A stretch of 64,000 bases of DNA from Bacillus sp. AFS055030 (GCF_002574545.1 NZ_NUGT01000017.1:7571-71570); one strand, 5' to 3'. Numbered from the stretch's first letter, positions 1-9,780 are shown. The notes: generated by a model not told the origin, from the sequence alone. Numbers and translations are program-made.

Positions 1-1628
1 ACTTATATGCAACTCCAGATGCGACAAAACCTGTAAACACTACAGTTAGTGAAGATAATGGCTTTGCTTCAACTCAAAAAGCGACAGATTTGGTAGGGAA
101 GATTTGGTACCAAATTAATTATAATGGGCAAAATCTTTATGTTAAAAGTGAAGATGTAACTGCAAATAGCTTCACAACGTTTACTGCTACAAATTATAAA
201 ACACTTAATGCAACCTATTTATACGAATCGTTCGGCAATGTATCGAAACAACTTACTCAAATTCCAAAAGATACAGTTATCTCGATTAGCGAAAAAATTG
301 GTGATTGGTACCGTGTGAAATATAACGATATAAATGGATATGTAAAAGCGGTAGATTTCGAAAAAAGCGATGTCGTGACGATCACAAATATAACAGATAC
401 GACATATATTACGACTTCAGAATTGAATTTACGTCAAACTTATGATGCTTCTTCTCCATTGCTTATAGTAATTCCGGTTAATATGGTTTTAATTGCAACT
501 GATAAAACTTCTAACAACTGGTATAAGGTTAGTTACAATGGGAAAACGGGATATGTATCAGGAACATATATCAAACAAGTAAAAACTGGTGATCCAATGA
601 CATCAAGGGATAGCTATCAGTTTATTGATTTGCGTACACCTTCGCCTGTAACTGCTACGCAAATTAATAACTATATTGCTAGTAATGTGACAAGTGGCGT
701 TAAAAGTATTCTGACTGGTCAAGGTCAATTATTTGTTGATGCTGGAAATAAGTACGGTGTAAATGCACTTTATTTAGCAGCACATGCCATTCATGAAAGT
801 GGATTTGGTAAGTCTCAAATTTCATTAGGAAAAAATAACTTATTTGGCTTTGGTTCATATGATGCAACACCATATATAGCATCTTACAAGTTTATGAGTG
901 TACAAGAAAATGTAGAGTATATTGCACGCTCAATTAAATCAACTTATTTAAATCCAAGTAACTGGAAATATCATGGTGCATATCTTGGATTTAGTACAAA
1001 AGATATGAATAATGTAAGAATTGATCCAGCAAGTGAAGGAATGAATTTTTATTACGCGACTGATCCGAATTGGGGTATTTTGATTGCTCAACATATGCAA
1101 AAAATACTACCGTTTGATAAAGCGTACTATGATAAAGCTCAACCGAATACTATAATTCCAGGCAGTCCACCTACTCCTGTTGGTAGTGATGTATTCCCTG
1201 CTAGTATCCAAGCGGTTACAAAAGGAAACATCGATCTATATGCTGCAAAGGGAGACACGGCTAAAGTCAAATCGATAGCAGCAGGTACTGACTTCCTTCT
1301 GCTTGAAAAAACAAATGATTATTGGATTAAATTATCAATTGATGGGAATGTTTTTTGGACAAACAGTATCAAATTAAATGCTTATAGCCAAACTTTATCT
1401 GTTAAAAACTTAGGTAGAACAACAGGTGGTGTAAACCTACGCTCATCTGCAACTATTACTGGAAGCAATATAATTGATACGTTGAACGCTAATACTTATG
1501 TAAGTATTGTTTTAAATACAGATGGTACTTTAGCGATGGATAGTACAAAAAAATGGTTTAAAATCCAATTAGAGGATGGAAGCCTTGGATGGATATCTTC
1601 AAGCTATATTAAACAAGAATTAAAATAA
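1..1628 (+). CDS. GH73 glucosaminidase-family cell-wall hydrolase with SH3 repeats (5' truncated)
   Basis: The reading frame is open to the left window edge (in frame from base 3), so the start and any signal peptide lie outside; a TTG at 90 is internal. The order seen is: two to three bacterial SH3-like repeats (GDWYRVKYNDINGYV, NNWYKVSYNGKTGYV), a mannosyl-glycoprotein endo-beta-N-acetylglucosaminidase (GH73/LytD-type) domain at about bases 660-1120 with the likely catalytic Glu in AIHESGFGKS (codon 795-797), then two more SH3-like repeats at the C-terminus. The family cleaves the glycan strand of peptidoglycan outside the membrane, and SH3 repeats bind the wall. It is followed by a strong terminator, so it ends its transcription unit. 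The neighbouring gene at 1740 also encodes a secreted SH3-bearing wall protein. The family is clear; the specific enzyme name is not. Confidence 0.85.
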   Translation, partial: LYATPDATKPVNTTVSEDNGFASTQKATDLVGKIWYQINYNGQNLYVKSEDVTANSFTTFTATNYKTLNATYLYESFGNVSKQLTQIPKDTVISISEKIGDWYRVKYNDINGYVKAVDFEKSDVVTITNITDTTYITTSELNLRQTYDASSPLLIVIPVNMVLIATDKTSNNWYKVSYNGKTGYVSGTYIKQVKTGDPMTSRDSYQFIDLRTPSPVTATQINNYIASNVTSGVKSILTGQGQLFVDAGNKYGVNALYLAAHAIHESGFGKSQISLGKNNLFGFGSYDATPYIASYKFMSVQENVEYIARSIKSTYLNPSNWKYHGAYLGFSTKDMNNVRIDPASEGMNFYYATDPNWGILIAQHMQKILPFDKAYYDKAQPNTIIPGSPPTPVGSDVFPASIQAVTKGNIDLYAAKGDTAKVKSIAAGTDFLLLEKTNDYWIKLSIDGNVFWTNSIKLNAYSQTLSVKNLGRTTGGVNLRSSATITGSNIIDTLNANTYVSIVLNTDGTLAMDSTKKWFKIQLEDGSLGWISSSYIKQELK

Positions 1629-1658
1629 AAAAAGTGACTCCGTGTGAGTCACTTTTTT
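1629..1658 (+). terminator. Rho-independent terminator of the glucosaminidase gene
   Basis: An 11-bp perfect stem (AAAAGTGACTC at 1630-1640 with GAGTCACTTTT at 1646-1656) has a 5-nt loop and a run of T, one base after the stop codon. Confidence 0.85.
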
Positions 1659-1739
1659 ACTAGTTTTAAAGAAAAGTATGTTTATATGATACAATGAAAA
1701 ATAGAAAACTATTTAAGTAGATTGGGGAGGAGTGAAATT

Positions 1740-3395
1740 TTGAAATTAAAAATGTTAAAAGTAGGCCTATTAGCGACGCTTTCCATTGGCTTAGTTGCAG
1801 GAAAAGCATCAGCAGCAACGGATTGGTCTACTAAATGTTTACAAATGGGAGAAATTAAACAAAATGTAAATCCATCTACTCAACAAATTAACTGTTTATT
1901 AACGAATGCGGCATTAAGTAAGAATATTCCACCTGAGGTTGTAAAATCAATCGCAATGAAAGAATCATCTTGGAAACAATTTGATGAAAAAGGACAACCG
2001 GTAATTTCTTTTGATAATGGAATTGGAATTATGCAAGTAACGGATCCAAACATTGATACGGTAAAGTTAGAGAAATTAAAAAATGACATCGTATATAATA
2101 TTGAGACAGGTGTTACTATTCTTAATCAGAAGTATGAATTATCATCATTACCAAAAATAAAGGATGCGGGCAGAGGAATTATCGAAAACTGGTATTTTCC
2201 TGTTATGGCGTATAACGGTACAATGCCCGTGAATAGTCCTTTGAAAAGAAATGATGGTCATTTAATCATAAGGAATTGGGAAACTTACCAAGATAAAGTG
2301 TTTAAAATCATTGAGGATCAAAGTTTATTAGGAAGTACAAAACTTGCTCAATATCCGTTTGCATATGATGATTTTAGTTATGATCCAAACCTAAACGAAA
2401 GTATAAAATTTAATAAATTGAACTATACAATGACAAGTGGATTACATGAATCTGCTTATTTATTAAAAAAAGGTGATATCGTCAAAGTAACAACAGCTGG
2501 CACAAAACTAAGAACTCAACCGAATACTTCATCTTCTTATACATCCCAAGCTTTAAATAAAGTATTTGTTATTGATGGAGAATTTAAATATACTGAACCA
2601 AATAGTAGCTTAAATCACTTTGTTTGGTTCCCAGTAAAATCAACTGATGGAAAAACATCGGGCTATATTGCTTCTTCATATATTGCCAAAAAGAAAGATT
2701 TTGTAGCTCCAATCGTAACTGGGGTTAAAAATACTATTTCTTATAATAAAGACGTAAAGATTACATTTGATGAAGGTACTGCTTTATTAAATGGTGCAGT
2801 ATTTAAAAATGGTCAAATAGTTAGTAAACCAGGCAAATACACTTTAGTTGTAAAAGATGAAGAAAGTAATATAACGACAATCACGTTTACGATCGATAAA
2901 ACGAAACCGACAACACCAACAATGAATACAGTTTCAGATCAATCAACTACTATCACTGGAACAGCAGAAGCAAGTTCTACAGTTAAACTATATCTTAATG
3001 GCAAGTTTCAAAAAAGCACAATAGCTGCATCGAATAAAAGCTATAAGTTTACAATTTCAAAACAAAAAAGTGGAACGACAGTTAGCGTAACTGCTACGGA
3101 TAAAGCCGGAAATGTAAGTGCTACAAAGTCTTTAAAAGTCTTAGATAAAACACCACCAGCTCTTCCTGTTGTTAATAAAATTACTTCAAAATCAAAAACT
3201 GTAACAGGTAGTGCTGAGAAATATGCTTCAGTGAAGGTTTATCGAGGTACTACATTAATAGGTCAAAGCTCGGTGAATTCAAGTGGTAAATTTTCTGTTA
3301 CAATAAAAGTACAGAAAGCAAACACATATTTAAAGGTTTATGCCATTGATAAATCAGGAAACAAAAATTTTCGTACAATTAAAGTTGTAAAATAA
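1740..3395 (+). CDS. Secreted lysozyme-like/transglycosylase-type wall protein with SH3 and Ig-like domains
   Basis: The start is taken as TTG 1740 because GGGGAGGAG (1724-1732) sits 7 nt upstream; a TTG at 1722 would place this ribosome site inside the gene. The 551-aa product begins with a Sec signal peptide (KLKMLKVGLLATLSIGLV, ending near KASA-A). Residues of about 40-200 resemble the goose-lysozyme/SLT fold: KSIAMKESSW carries the candidate catalytic Glu, followed by GIGIMQVTD and VMAYNG. An SH3-like segment follows (TKLRTQPNTSS, TSGYIASSYIAKK). The C-terminal 200 residues are two or three Ig-like modules (TITGTAEASSTVKLYLNG, TVTGSAEKYASVKVYRG) with VTATDKAGN and VYAIDKSGN ends, as in Big/Bap-type repeats. 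This suggests an exported muralytic or adhesive wall protein. The substrate is not shown by the sequence. Confidence 0.8.
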   Translation: MKLKMLKVGLLATLSIGLVAGKASAATDWSTKCLQMGEIKQNVNPSTQQINCLLTNAALSKNIPPEVVKSIAMKESSWKQFDEKGQPVISFDNGIGIMQVTDPNIDTVKLEKLKNDIVYNIETGVTILNQKYELSSLPKIKDAGRGIIENWYFPVMAYNGTMPVNSPLKRNDGHLIIRNWETYQDKVFKIIEDQSLLGSTKLAQYPFAYDDFSYDPNLNESIKFNKLNYTMTSGLHESAYLLKKGDIVKVTTAGTKLRTQPNTSSSYTSQALNKVFVIDGEFKYTEPNSSLNHFVWFPVKSTDGKTSGYIASSYIAKKKDFVAPIVTGVKNTISYNKDVKITFDEGTALLNGAVFKNGQIVSKPGKYTLVVKDEESNITTITFTIDKTKPTTPTMNTVSDQSTTITGTAEASSTVKLYLNGKFQKSTIAASNKSYKFTISKQKSGTTVSVTATDKAGNVSATKSLKVLDKTPPALPVVNKITSKSKTVTGSAEKYASVKVYRGTTLIGQSSVNSSGKFSVTIKVQKANTYLKVYAIDKSGNKNFRTIKVVK

Positions 3396-3399
3396 TTAA

Positions 3400-3443
3400 A
3401 ATGTGATGTGATAAGTATTTTTCTTATTGCATTGCATTTTTTT
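3400..3443 (+). terminator. Terminator after the SLT/Ig-like protein gene
   Basis: A 16-bp stem (3400-3415 with 3423-3438) is completely paired if four G-U pairs are allowed. It has a 7-nt loop and is followed by a T run. Confidence 0.75.
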
Positions 3444-3544
3444 GTTTTTACTAGTTCTTAGTGGAAAGATGCTCGATCAATTAGTAATCGATCATCTGTT
3501 TTTACAAAATATATGTTTAAAATGAATGCAATTTGTTTTTAATA

Positions 3545-3733
3545 TGTGGATAACTTGTGAATAAATTTAATACTTATCGACAGGAAAAAAGGTGTAACTT
3601 TTTTCATTTTAGAAGAATTTTGTCGTATCTTTATATTTCTTAGTTGCTTATATTAATTTATAAACAATTGGTTTGTGGATAAGTATTAAATGTTATCCAC
3701 AAATTGTTAATAAACTTCTGAAATTGTGGGTAA
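3545..3733. promoter_or_regulatory. DnaA-box cluster in an intergenic region
   Basis: Within 190 bp there are three perfect 9-mer DnaA boxes (TTATCCACA): 3545-3553 (reverse), 3674-3682 (reverse) and 3693-3701 (forward). A relaxed-consensus box TTATTCACA is at 3556-3564 (reverse). Two one-mismatch boxes lie at 3574-3582 (TTATCGACA) and 3725-3733 (TTACCCACA, reverse). No dnaA, dnaN or other origin gene is nearby, so this is read as a distal DnaA-binding cluster such as those known in B. subtilis, not oriC. Binding is inferred. The stretch 3396-3893 holds no gene besides the terminator, this cluster and the reverse terminator. Confidence 0.6.
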
Positions 3734-3807
3734 TTTTCGGAATTTAAAATGTTTTTTACTTTAAAATATATTTTATTAATCGACTCAATTTAATTTTAAA
3801 GAAATTA

Positions 3808-3840
3808 AAAGGCCTTTTCCCATGTGAGAAAAAGGCCTTT
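3808..3840 (-). terminator. Terminator of the sugar transferase gene
   Basis: An 11-bp perfect inverted repeat (AAAGGCCTTTT at 3808-3818 with AAAAGGCCTTT at 3830-3840) lies downstream of the reverse-strand gene. The T tract on that strand is weak (AATTTCTTT). Confidence 0.55.
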
Positions 3841-3893
3841 GCTAAACTATTCTAATTTTTAGTATAGAGAATTCTAAACTTTTCTTACATTCA

Positions 3894-4550
3894 TTAACGA
3901 GCACCTTCACCGGTTAAGACAACTTTAATGGTTTTAAACATAATTCGAATGTCCAACATGATTGATTGATGTTCAATATAATGTAAATCCAAGGCTAATT
4001 TCTCTTTTGGTGTTAATTCATACCCGCCATTCACTTGTGCCCATCCAGTTAATCCTGGTTTGACTGTTAAGCGATTAGTAAAGCCTGGTACTTCATGATT
4101 AAATTTGACTAAAAAAAACGCTCTTTCTGGTCTAGGTCCAACAAGGCTCATATCTCCACGTAAGACATTGACAAACTGCGGTAATTCATCAATACGAGTT
4201 TTTCGCAGAAAGTGACCAAGTTTTGTAATGCGAGGATCGTCTGTACTAGCCCATTGTGGTCCATTTACCTCTGCATCCATACGCATTGTTCTTAACTTAT
4301 AAATATTAAAAATTTTCCCATTTAATCCAACTCGTTCTTGGATGAAAAGAGCAGGACCAGGAGAATCAATTTTAATTAATGCGATAAAGAACAATACAAA
4401 TGGTAAAGAAATAACAAACGCGAGCGACGCAAAGACTATATCCAATGTTCTTTTTATAAATGAATAAAAAATACTTTTCTTTTTTAATGACTCAAGTTGT
4501 TGAATGGAATAGCGGCTTTCAACTTTTTGTTGAGTATTCTGTAAGGCCAT
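3894..4550 (-). CDS. Undecaprenyl-phosphate sugar phosphotransferase (bacterial sugar transferase family)
   Basis: This 218-aa protein is the size of the single-domain (EpsL/PglC-like) members that move a sugar-1-phosphate from a nucleotide sugar onto undecaprenyl phosphate to start polysaccharide assembly. Seen in order: a soluble N-terminal stretch, a membrane hairpin around residues 35-60 (TLDIVFASLAFVISLPFVL), the signature SPGPALFIQERVG, YKLRTM, DELPQFVNVLRGDMSLVGPR, and KPGLTGWAQVNG near the C-terminus. It stands alone on the reverse strand with no glycosyltransferase, flippase or polymerase genes beside it, so the polymer it primes cannot be told. GGGGTG lies about 5 nt upstream of the ATG. 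Confidence 0.9.
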   Translation of the reverse strand: MALQNTQQKVESRYSIQQLESLKKKSIFYSFIKRTLDIVFASLAFVISLPFVLFFIALIKIDSPGPALFIQERVGLNGKIFNIYKLRTMRMDAEVNGPQWASTDDPRITKLGHFLRKTRIDELPQFVNVLRGDMSLVGPRPERAFFLVKFNHEVPGFTNRLTVKPGLTGWAQVNGGYELTPKEKLALDLHYIEHQSIMLDIRIMFKTIKVVLTGEGAR

Positions 4551-5714
4551 TTAAACACCCCAGTTTATAATTTAGGCCCATTCTTGCAAGTGTATTGCAA
4601 CATGTCCTAATGTATAACGTTTACGTTTTATAACATCATAACAATTATAAATGTTAGCAGAAAAAAATCAAATTATTTTTATGTTACAAGCTAATTACTC
4701 CACATAAAAAGTTCACAAGGGTACCTTACACTTATAGTGTGTGCAGTAAAATTTATTAATCGGCATTACAATAATTAGTAATTGATCAAATTCTTATCCA
4801 GGTCGACTTTTTAGGTATTATTATTTTAACATAAAGCAAGTGGAAAAATACGTTGAGTTGATTAGTACTTTTCCAAAGGAATTAATACCCGCATATTTGC
4901 CTTTATACTTTATACGCATTATCAAACGTTATTGTAAGGAAATAACTAAATGCATTTTGTTATAAGGATTATCTTTGTATTGTAACTTGGTATGTAATAA
5001 CAATATTTTGATGATTCTCCATATAAATTATTATGAATAAATTTAGCTATTTTATCCTTCCTTTAAATCGTAAGTAAATTTGTATTTCTTTTAAATATCA
5101 ACTCCCTTATTAATTGATATTTCTTCGTTTAGCACTTTTCATTGTTTTTATATTGCCATTAAATTTAGTGAGCGCAATTTTATTATTTATGTAGTCCTAA
5201 AGGAAGACACTTTCACTTTAGTTTTAATTGCCGCATTATTAAACTTATTATCGGAGAAGAAATATAATTCTAATATTTTTACTTAAAAGGGGTAAGCAGA
5301 ATAATTATTAAATGAAAAAACAAATAAATTAGTGGGGACATTGTTGAATATGACGAAAAATGAAATGTATTTATCACTTAGTTTCATTCATTTTAATTTA
5401 AATTGAGTAGAAATCTGTGGAATCAGTTTCTGTTCCAAATTTTTTATGCAAAGTAATAGAGTGTTTAATATTCGGATGAAATTGAAAATTTTACTGAGAA
5501 ATGATTCGAACAATTGGTTAATGACATTAGCTGTTTAATGTTTTCAAACTGATTTTAAGCATTATTACCTATGTTACTTTATAAAATCCAGTCAGTAAAT
5601 ACTTACTTATGAAGAATTTTAGTATTTTTTAAGGAATGGAATGAATAATTGTAGTAATATATTGAAGTGAGTCGAAAAAATTTTGTTTAATTTAGTCGAA
5701 AGGTTAGGTGTTAA
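4551..5714. other. Gene-free AT-rich interval of about 1.16 kb
   Basis: No ORF with a credible start and ribosome site is found on either strand. The interval holds an inverted repeat at about 4616-4633 (AACGT/ACGTT, possible operator of the reverse-strand sugar transferase). It also holds one forward open frame of about 64 codons ending at 5286 with a hydrophobic stretch (LVLIAALLNLLSEK) but no start codon, possibly an eroded gene. The rest shows nothing recognisable. Confidence 0.5.
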
Positions 5715-6335
5715 ATGCTAGCGAATTATTTCACTGTTAGTGGCTTTGGTAGTCATGAGATTGAGATTGAAAAATCGAAATTTATTTGTTACATAAATGA
5801 AGCGAAGACTGAAGTTGATGCACAACGATTCATTTCAGAAATTAAAAAAAAGCATTTTGATGCTACGCATAATTGTTCAGCCTATTTAATCGGTGAAAAT
5901 GATGAGATTCAAAAAGCCAATGATGATGGCGAACCGAGTGGTACTGCTGGGGTGCCAATGTTAGAAGTTTTGAAAAAAAGAGGTCTAAAAGATACTGTTG
6001 TTGTTGTAACAAGGTATTTTGGCGGTAAAAAGCTTGGAGCAGGAGGTTTGATTCGTGCATATGGACAAGCAGTCAGTGAAGGGTTAAACACTGTTGGAAT
6101 TGTTGAGCGCTCATTAGTTAAAGTAATAAACATAAAGATTAATTATAAATTGTTAGGTAAAGTAGAATTCGCATTACGTAACTCGCATTATCATTTAGAA
6201 AATGTTAGCCACATGGAAGAAGTAAGCTTTGAACTATGGATTAAGGTTGATGAAGTAGATAGCTTCAAAAACTGGATCGTTGAGTTAACAAATGGTAGTT
6301 GTCATATAAATGAAAGTATTGTTAAATACATGTAG
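5715..6335 (+). CDS. yvyE: YigZ/IMPACT family protein YvyE
   Basis: The 206-aa product has the full UPF0029/IMPACT N-terminal domain with the family signature DDGEPSGTAGVPML (residues about 75-90) and VVVTRYFGGKKLGAGGLIRA. The smaller C-terminal ferredoxin-like domain follows (residues about 140-205). In B. subtilis yvyE lies next to the LCP gene and degS, the same order as here. The E. coli homologue YigZ is structurally known but no cellular role is settled; links to translation control come from the eukaryotic IMPACT proteins. AGGTG precedes the ATG by about 6 nt. It is apparently transcribed alone or with the LCP gene 85 bp downstream. Confidence 0.9.
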   Translation: MLANYFTVSGFGSHEIEIEKSKFICYINEAKTEVDAQRFISEIKKKHFDATHNCSAYLIGENDEIQKANDDGEPSGTAGVPMLEVLKKRGLKDTVVVVTRYFGGKKLGAGGLIRAYGQAVSEGLNTVGIVERSLVKVINIKINYKLLGKVEFALRNSHYHLENVSHMEEVSFELWIKVDEVDSFKNWIVELTNGSCHINESIVKYM

Positions 6336-6420
6336 TAGTTTAGCTATTATAAATAGTTAATTTTTGATTAATTTCAAATAGAACAATCATACTAACTTTA
6401 AAGGAGGTCTCTTCGAACAT

Positions 6421-7464
6421 ATGAATTATAATCATTCTCGAAAAATGGCCAAGAGAAGAAGAAAGAGAAAGAGAGGCTTAATTGCTAGGGTATTATTACT
6501 AGTCATTATTGTAGCCTTAATCTTTGTAGGATATAAAGGCGTTAGAACATATCTTGAATTAAATAAAGCAACAAAAGGTGAAGACATTTCATCAAACTTA
6601 AGAAATGAAAAAGTTACAATATCAAAAGATCCAATATCAATACTCTTCTTAGGGATTGAAAACTATTCAACTGGCGGAAAAGGTGGACGAACTGATTCGA
6701 TGATCCTTGCTACCTTTAACCCAAAAGAAGAAACAATTAAAACAATGAGTATTCCTCGTGATACATATGTAAGTATCCCAGGACATGATGGAAAAACTAA
6801 AATAAACCATGCATATTCATATGGTGGTTTACAATTAACAGTTGATACAGTTGAGCAATTCTTAAATGTACCAATTGATTATTACGTTACAGTCGACTTT
6901 AATGGTTTTAAAAATATAGTTGATGCAGTTGGTGGGATTGATGTAGAAGTACCTTTTGATTTCTGGGAAAATACAGATACTTCACCAAGGAAAAAGCTTT
7001 ACTTTACAAAAGGTCCGATGCATTTAGATGGACAGCAGGCATTAGCATATTCTCGTATGCGTAAACGAGATCCTCGTGGTGATTTTGGGCGTGAAGAAAG
7101 ACAACAACAAGTAATTCAATCGATCTTAAAGGAATTAAAATCACCTGAAACAATCGTGAAAATGGATAAATACGCGAAAGTGATCAGTAATAATATTAGT
7201 ACGAACATGAAACTAAGCGGCGGTATTTCACTTGCGAAGCATTTACCTAATATCAATGAAAATGATCTAGAAACAATAAAAATAAAAGGTCATGATGCTA
7301 CGATTAATGGTATTTACTATTATGTTCCTGAAGAGGAAAGTGTAAGGGAAATTACTAGCAAATTCCGTGTACACTTAGGTTTAGAAAAGCCACCTGCAAC
7401 TAACACAACAAATTCAATTAATTCGGATAGTAGTTCTGAAAATGAAAATAGTACCAATCAATAA
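6421..7464 (+). CDS. tagV: LytR-CpsA-Psr (LCP) family glycopolymer ligase, TagV-like
   Basis: LCP enzymes transfer teichoic acid or other lipid-linked anionic polymers to peptidoglycan on the outer face of the membrane. The 347-aa protein has a very basic N-terminus (KMAKRRRKRKRG), one signal-anchor helix (residues about 22-41), then the LCP domain: FLGIENYSTGGKGGRTDSM, IPRDTYVSIPG, KINHAYSYGG, VDFNGFKNIVDAVGGIDV and YSRMRKRDPRGDFGR with the conserved Asp/Arg residues. A Ser/Asn/Thr-rich tail ends the protein. AAAGGAGG lies 10 nt before the ATG. B. subtilis has tagV (yvhJ) between yvyE and degS, as here, which favours that name over tagT or tagU. A strong terminator follows. Confidence 0.88.
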   Translation: MNYNHSRKMAKRRRKRKRGLIARVLLLVIIVALIFVGYKGVRTYLELNKATKGEDISSNLRNEKVTISKDPISILFLGIENYSTGGKGGRTDSMILATFNPKEETIKTMSIPRDTYVSIPGHDGKTKINHAYSYGGLQLTVDTVEQFLNVPIDYYVTVDFNGFKNIVDAVGGIDVEVPFDFWENTDTSPRKKLYFTKGPMHLDGQQALAYSRMRKRDPRGDFGREERQQQVIQSILKELKSPETIVKMDKYAKVISNNISTNMKLSGGISLAKHLPNINENDLETIKIKGHDATINGIYYYVPEEESVREITSKFRVHLGLEKPPATNTTNSINSDSSSENENSTNQ

Positions 7465-7470
7465 ATAGGT

Positions 7471-7508
7471 AAAAAGCTGATTCTTTTATGAGAATCAGCT
7501 TTTTTTTA
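7471..7508 (+). terminator. Terminator after the LCP gene
   Basis: A 13-bp stem (AAAAGCTGATTCT at 7472-7484 with its complement at 7491-7503) is followed by a run of eight T. Confidence 0.9.
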
Positions 7509-7753
7509 GGTCGATTGTAATATAGTTGTAACACTTGTTAACATTGTGTTAAGGATGTTATAGAATGGTTGTTTTTTTTAAAACTTATAATACAATACCA
7601 ATATACATTGGTAATATAAGGGTTAAATCGGAAAATATAAAAATTTTAGCTTATTTCAAATTTTTGTACAATTATAATCCTAATTACATTATAATATGAA
7701 ATATACATAAATTTATTAGTCATATAGTAATAGGCTAATGGGGGAAAAAGTGA

Positions 7754-8944
7754 ATGTCATCTAGGAAAATGGACAATCAGACACTAGACGAAATCATGGA
7801 TAATATGCTCTCATCTATTATAGATAGTAAGTCCCATGTGTTTGGAATAGTTGAAGATACTCGCTCTGAATACGAGACATTAAGAGTAGCGCTTGAAGAA
7901 GTAAAATTACAAGTAGTGGAAAAGGTTGAAAATACGGTTCGATTAGACTTATTAGCTCGAGAGGCACGCAAAAAATTAACTGAAGTAGATGGGGAGAAAA
8001 ATAGGTATGAATCCCATGTAAAGGCAGCATATGAAACTGCTAATAATCTCCAAAAACAGTATTTTCTTTCATTAAAGGAAGAAAAAGTTCTAAACCATCG
8101 TAGAAAAGAGTTAGAAAGTAAACTTCAGACTTTGTTAGAGAAACTACAAAAAGCCGAATTGTTAATTGCCCGTATTTCAATTGTTCTAAATTACCTTAAT
8201 ACAGACTTTAAGCAGGTTAGTCATTTACTTGAGGATGTAAAACAAAAACAAGAATTTGGATTTCAATTGATACAAGCTCAGGAAGAAGAGCGTATAAGGT
8301 TATCACGCGAAATACATGATGGGCCTGCCCAAACGTTAGCCAGTATATTAATGCAGTCAGATTATTTAATCAAAACATATCGCCAAAGAACAGAAGAAGA
8401 TGCAAGAAAGGAACTAGGTGATATAAAGGAACAAGTCCGTTGTGCACTAGGGGAAGTAAGAAGAATAATATATGACCTACGCCCAAATGCATTAGACGAT
8501 TTAGGATTAGTTCCAGCCCTTAATAAATATTTAAAATCGCTTGAGTCGTATAAGCATATTGAAATTAAATTTGAATATTGTGGGCAAAACGAAAAAAGAC
8601 TTAATTCAAAAATAGAAATTGCGATCTTTAGGATCATCCAAGAGGCAGTTCAAAATGCGTGTAAGCATGCCAATCCAACAACAATTTTTGTAAGATTAGA
8701 GTTTTTAAGAAATAAAATTAATGTTTTTGTTCAGGATGATGGTGTTGGTTTTCCTGTTGGAGAAAACCAAAGAGAAAACTCATTTGGATTAAAAGGAATG
8801 AAAGAACGCGTCGAGTTATTGAATGGAGATTTTATAATCGATTCGATACTAAACGTTGGTACGACAATTAGAATTACTTTAAATGTAGAAATAGAGAGTG
8901 AAATAGAAATGGTAGTTCAAAATAAAGCGTCTGAAAATTTCTAA
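7754..8944 (+). CDS. degS: Two-component sensor histidine kinase DegS
   Basis: This cytoplasmic kinase phosphorylates DegU, which controls exoenzymes, competence, motility and biofilm genes. The 396 residues start with the DegS sensor region (about 10-175, heptad-rich and coiled-coil, no membrane helix). The H-box SREIHDGPAQ has the phosphoacceptor at His188, followed by VRRIIYDLRPNALDDLGL and a HATPase domain with EAVQNACKHA (N-box), DDGVGFPVG (G1) and SFGLKGMKERVELL (G2). The length is close to B. subtilis DegS (385 aa). The ATG at 7754 follows GGGG (7740-7744) by about 9 nt. degU lies 148 bp downstream and has room for its own promoter, as in B. subtilis. Confidence 0.96.
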   Translation: MSSRKMDNQTLDEIMDNMLSSIIDSKSHVFGIVEDTRSEYETLRVALEEVKLQVVEKVENTVRLDLLAREARKKLTEVDGEKNRYESHVKAAYETANNLQKQYFLSLKEEKVLNHRRKELESKLQTLLEKLQKAELLIARISIVLNYLNTDFKQVSHLLEDVKQKQEFGFQLIQAQEEERIRLSREIHDGPAQTLASILMQSDYLIKTYRQRTEEDARKELGDIKEQVRCALGEVRRIIYDLRPNALDDLGLVPALNKYLKSLESYKHIEIKFEYCGQNEKRLNSKIEIAIFRIIQEAVQNACKHANPTTIFVRLEFLRNKINVFVQDDGVGFPVGENQRENSFGLKGMKERVELLNGDFIIDSILNVGTTIRITLNVEIESEIEMVVQNKASENF

Positions 8945-9092
8945 AAGTAAAACTTTATTTCGTGTTTTGGGAGATTTGCGTCGAAACCGTTAATAGCATA
9001 TGGTAAAATATACTATAATTTGAAAAAAATAACAATTTCTACAAATTTCGATAGATTAGCAAACTAGAACAATGAACAGAGGGAGTAATGAA

Positions 9093-9770
9093 ATGAAAAC
9101 TAGAATTGCAATTGTAGATGATCATAAACTATTTCGTGAAGGAATTAAGAGAATCCTAGATTTTGAAGAAAGCTTTGATGTTGTGGCTGAAGGTTCAGAT
9201 GGTACAGAGGTTGTAAGTATCATGGATGAACATCAAGTAGATGTATTTATTGTTGATATAAACATGCCGACAATGAACGGAGTAATTGCTACAAAAGCAT
9301 TACTAGAAAAATATCCTGAAGCCAAAGTAATCATTTTGTCAATCCATGATGATGAATCATATGTAACACATGTCCTAAAAGTGGGTGCAAGAGGCTATTT
9401 ATTAAAAGAAATGGACTCAGATACACTAATTGAAGCGATTAAAGTCGTTACAAAAGGTGGATGCTATTTACACCCGAAGATTACCCACAACCTAGTAGAA
9501 GAATTTAGAAGGCTATCACTTAAAGAACAATTATTTAAATCTCGCGAAGTAGAAGTGCGCCGTCCATTACATTTACTGACTAGAAGAGAATGTGAAGTAC
9601 TTCAAATGTTAGCAGATGGTAAAAGTAACCGTGCTATTGGTGAAGCCCTTTTCATTAGTGAAAAAACTGTTAAAAATCATGTAAGTAATATTTTGCAAAA
9701 ATTAGAAGTAAATGACCGTACTCATGCTGTAGTAACGGCAATTCGTAACGCTTGGGTAGAAGTGAAATAG
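9093..9770 (+). CDS. degU: Response regulator DegU (NarL/FixJ family)
   Basis: The start is ATG 9093 because GAGGGAG ends 8 nt upstream; the in-frame ATG at 9072 has no ribosome site and adds seven residues ahead of the conserved receiver start [15 protein letters not shown]. The 225-aa protein has a receiver domain with the acidic pocket DD (residues 9-10), phosphoacceptor Asp55 in FIVDINMP, and the switch/lysine region [16 protein letters not shown] LuxR-type helix-turn-helix follows ([18 protein letters not shown] to [17 protein letters not shown]). It is the partner of DegS just upstream. A terminator follows the gene. Confidence 0.97.
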   Translation: MKTRIAIVDDHKLFREGIKRILDFEESFDVVAEGSDGTEVVSIMDEHQVDVFIVDINMPTMNGVIATKALLEKYPEAKVIILSIHDDESYVTHVLKVGARGYLLKEMDSDTLIEAIKVVTKGGCYLHPKITHNLVEEFRRLSLKEQLFKSREVEVRRPLHLLTRRECEVLQMLADGKSNRAIGEALFISEKTVKNHVSNILQKLEVNDRTHAVVTAIRNAWVEVK

Positions 9771-9780
9771 TAAGATGCCA

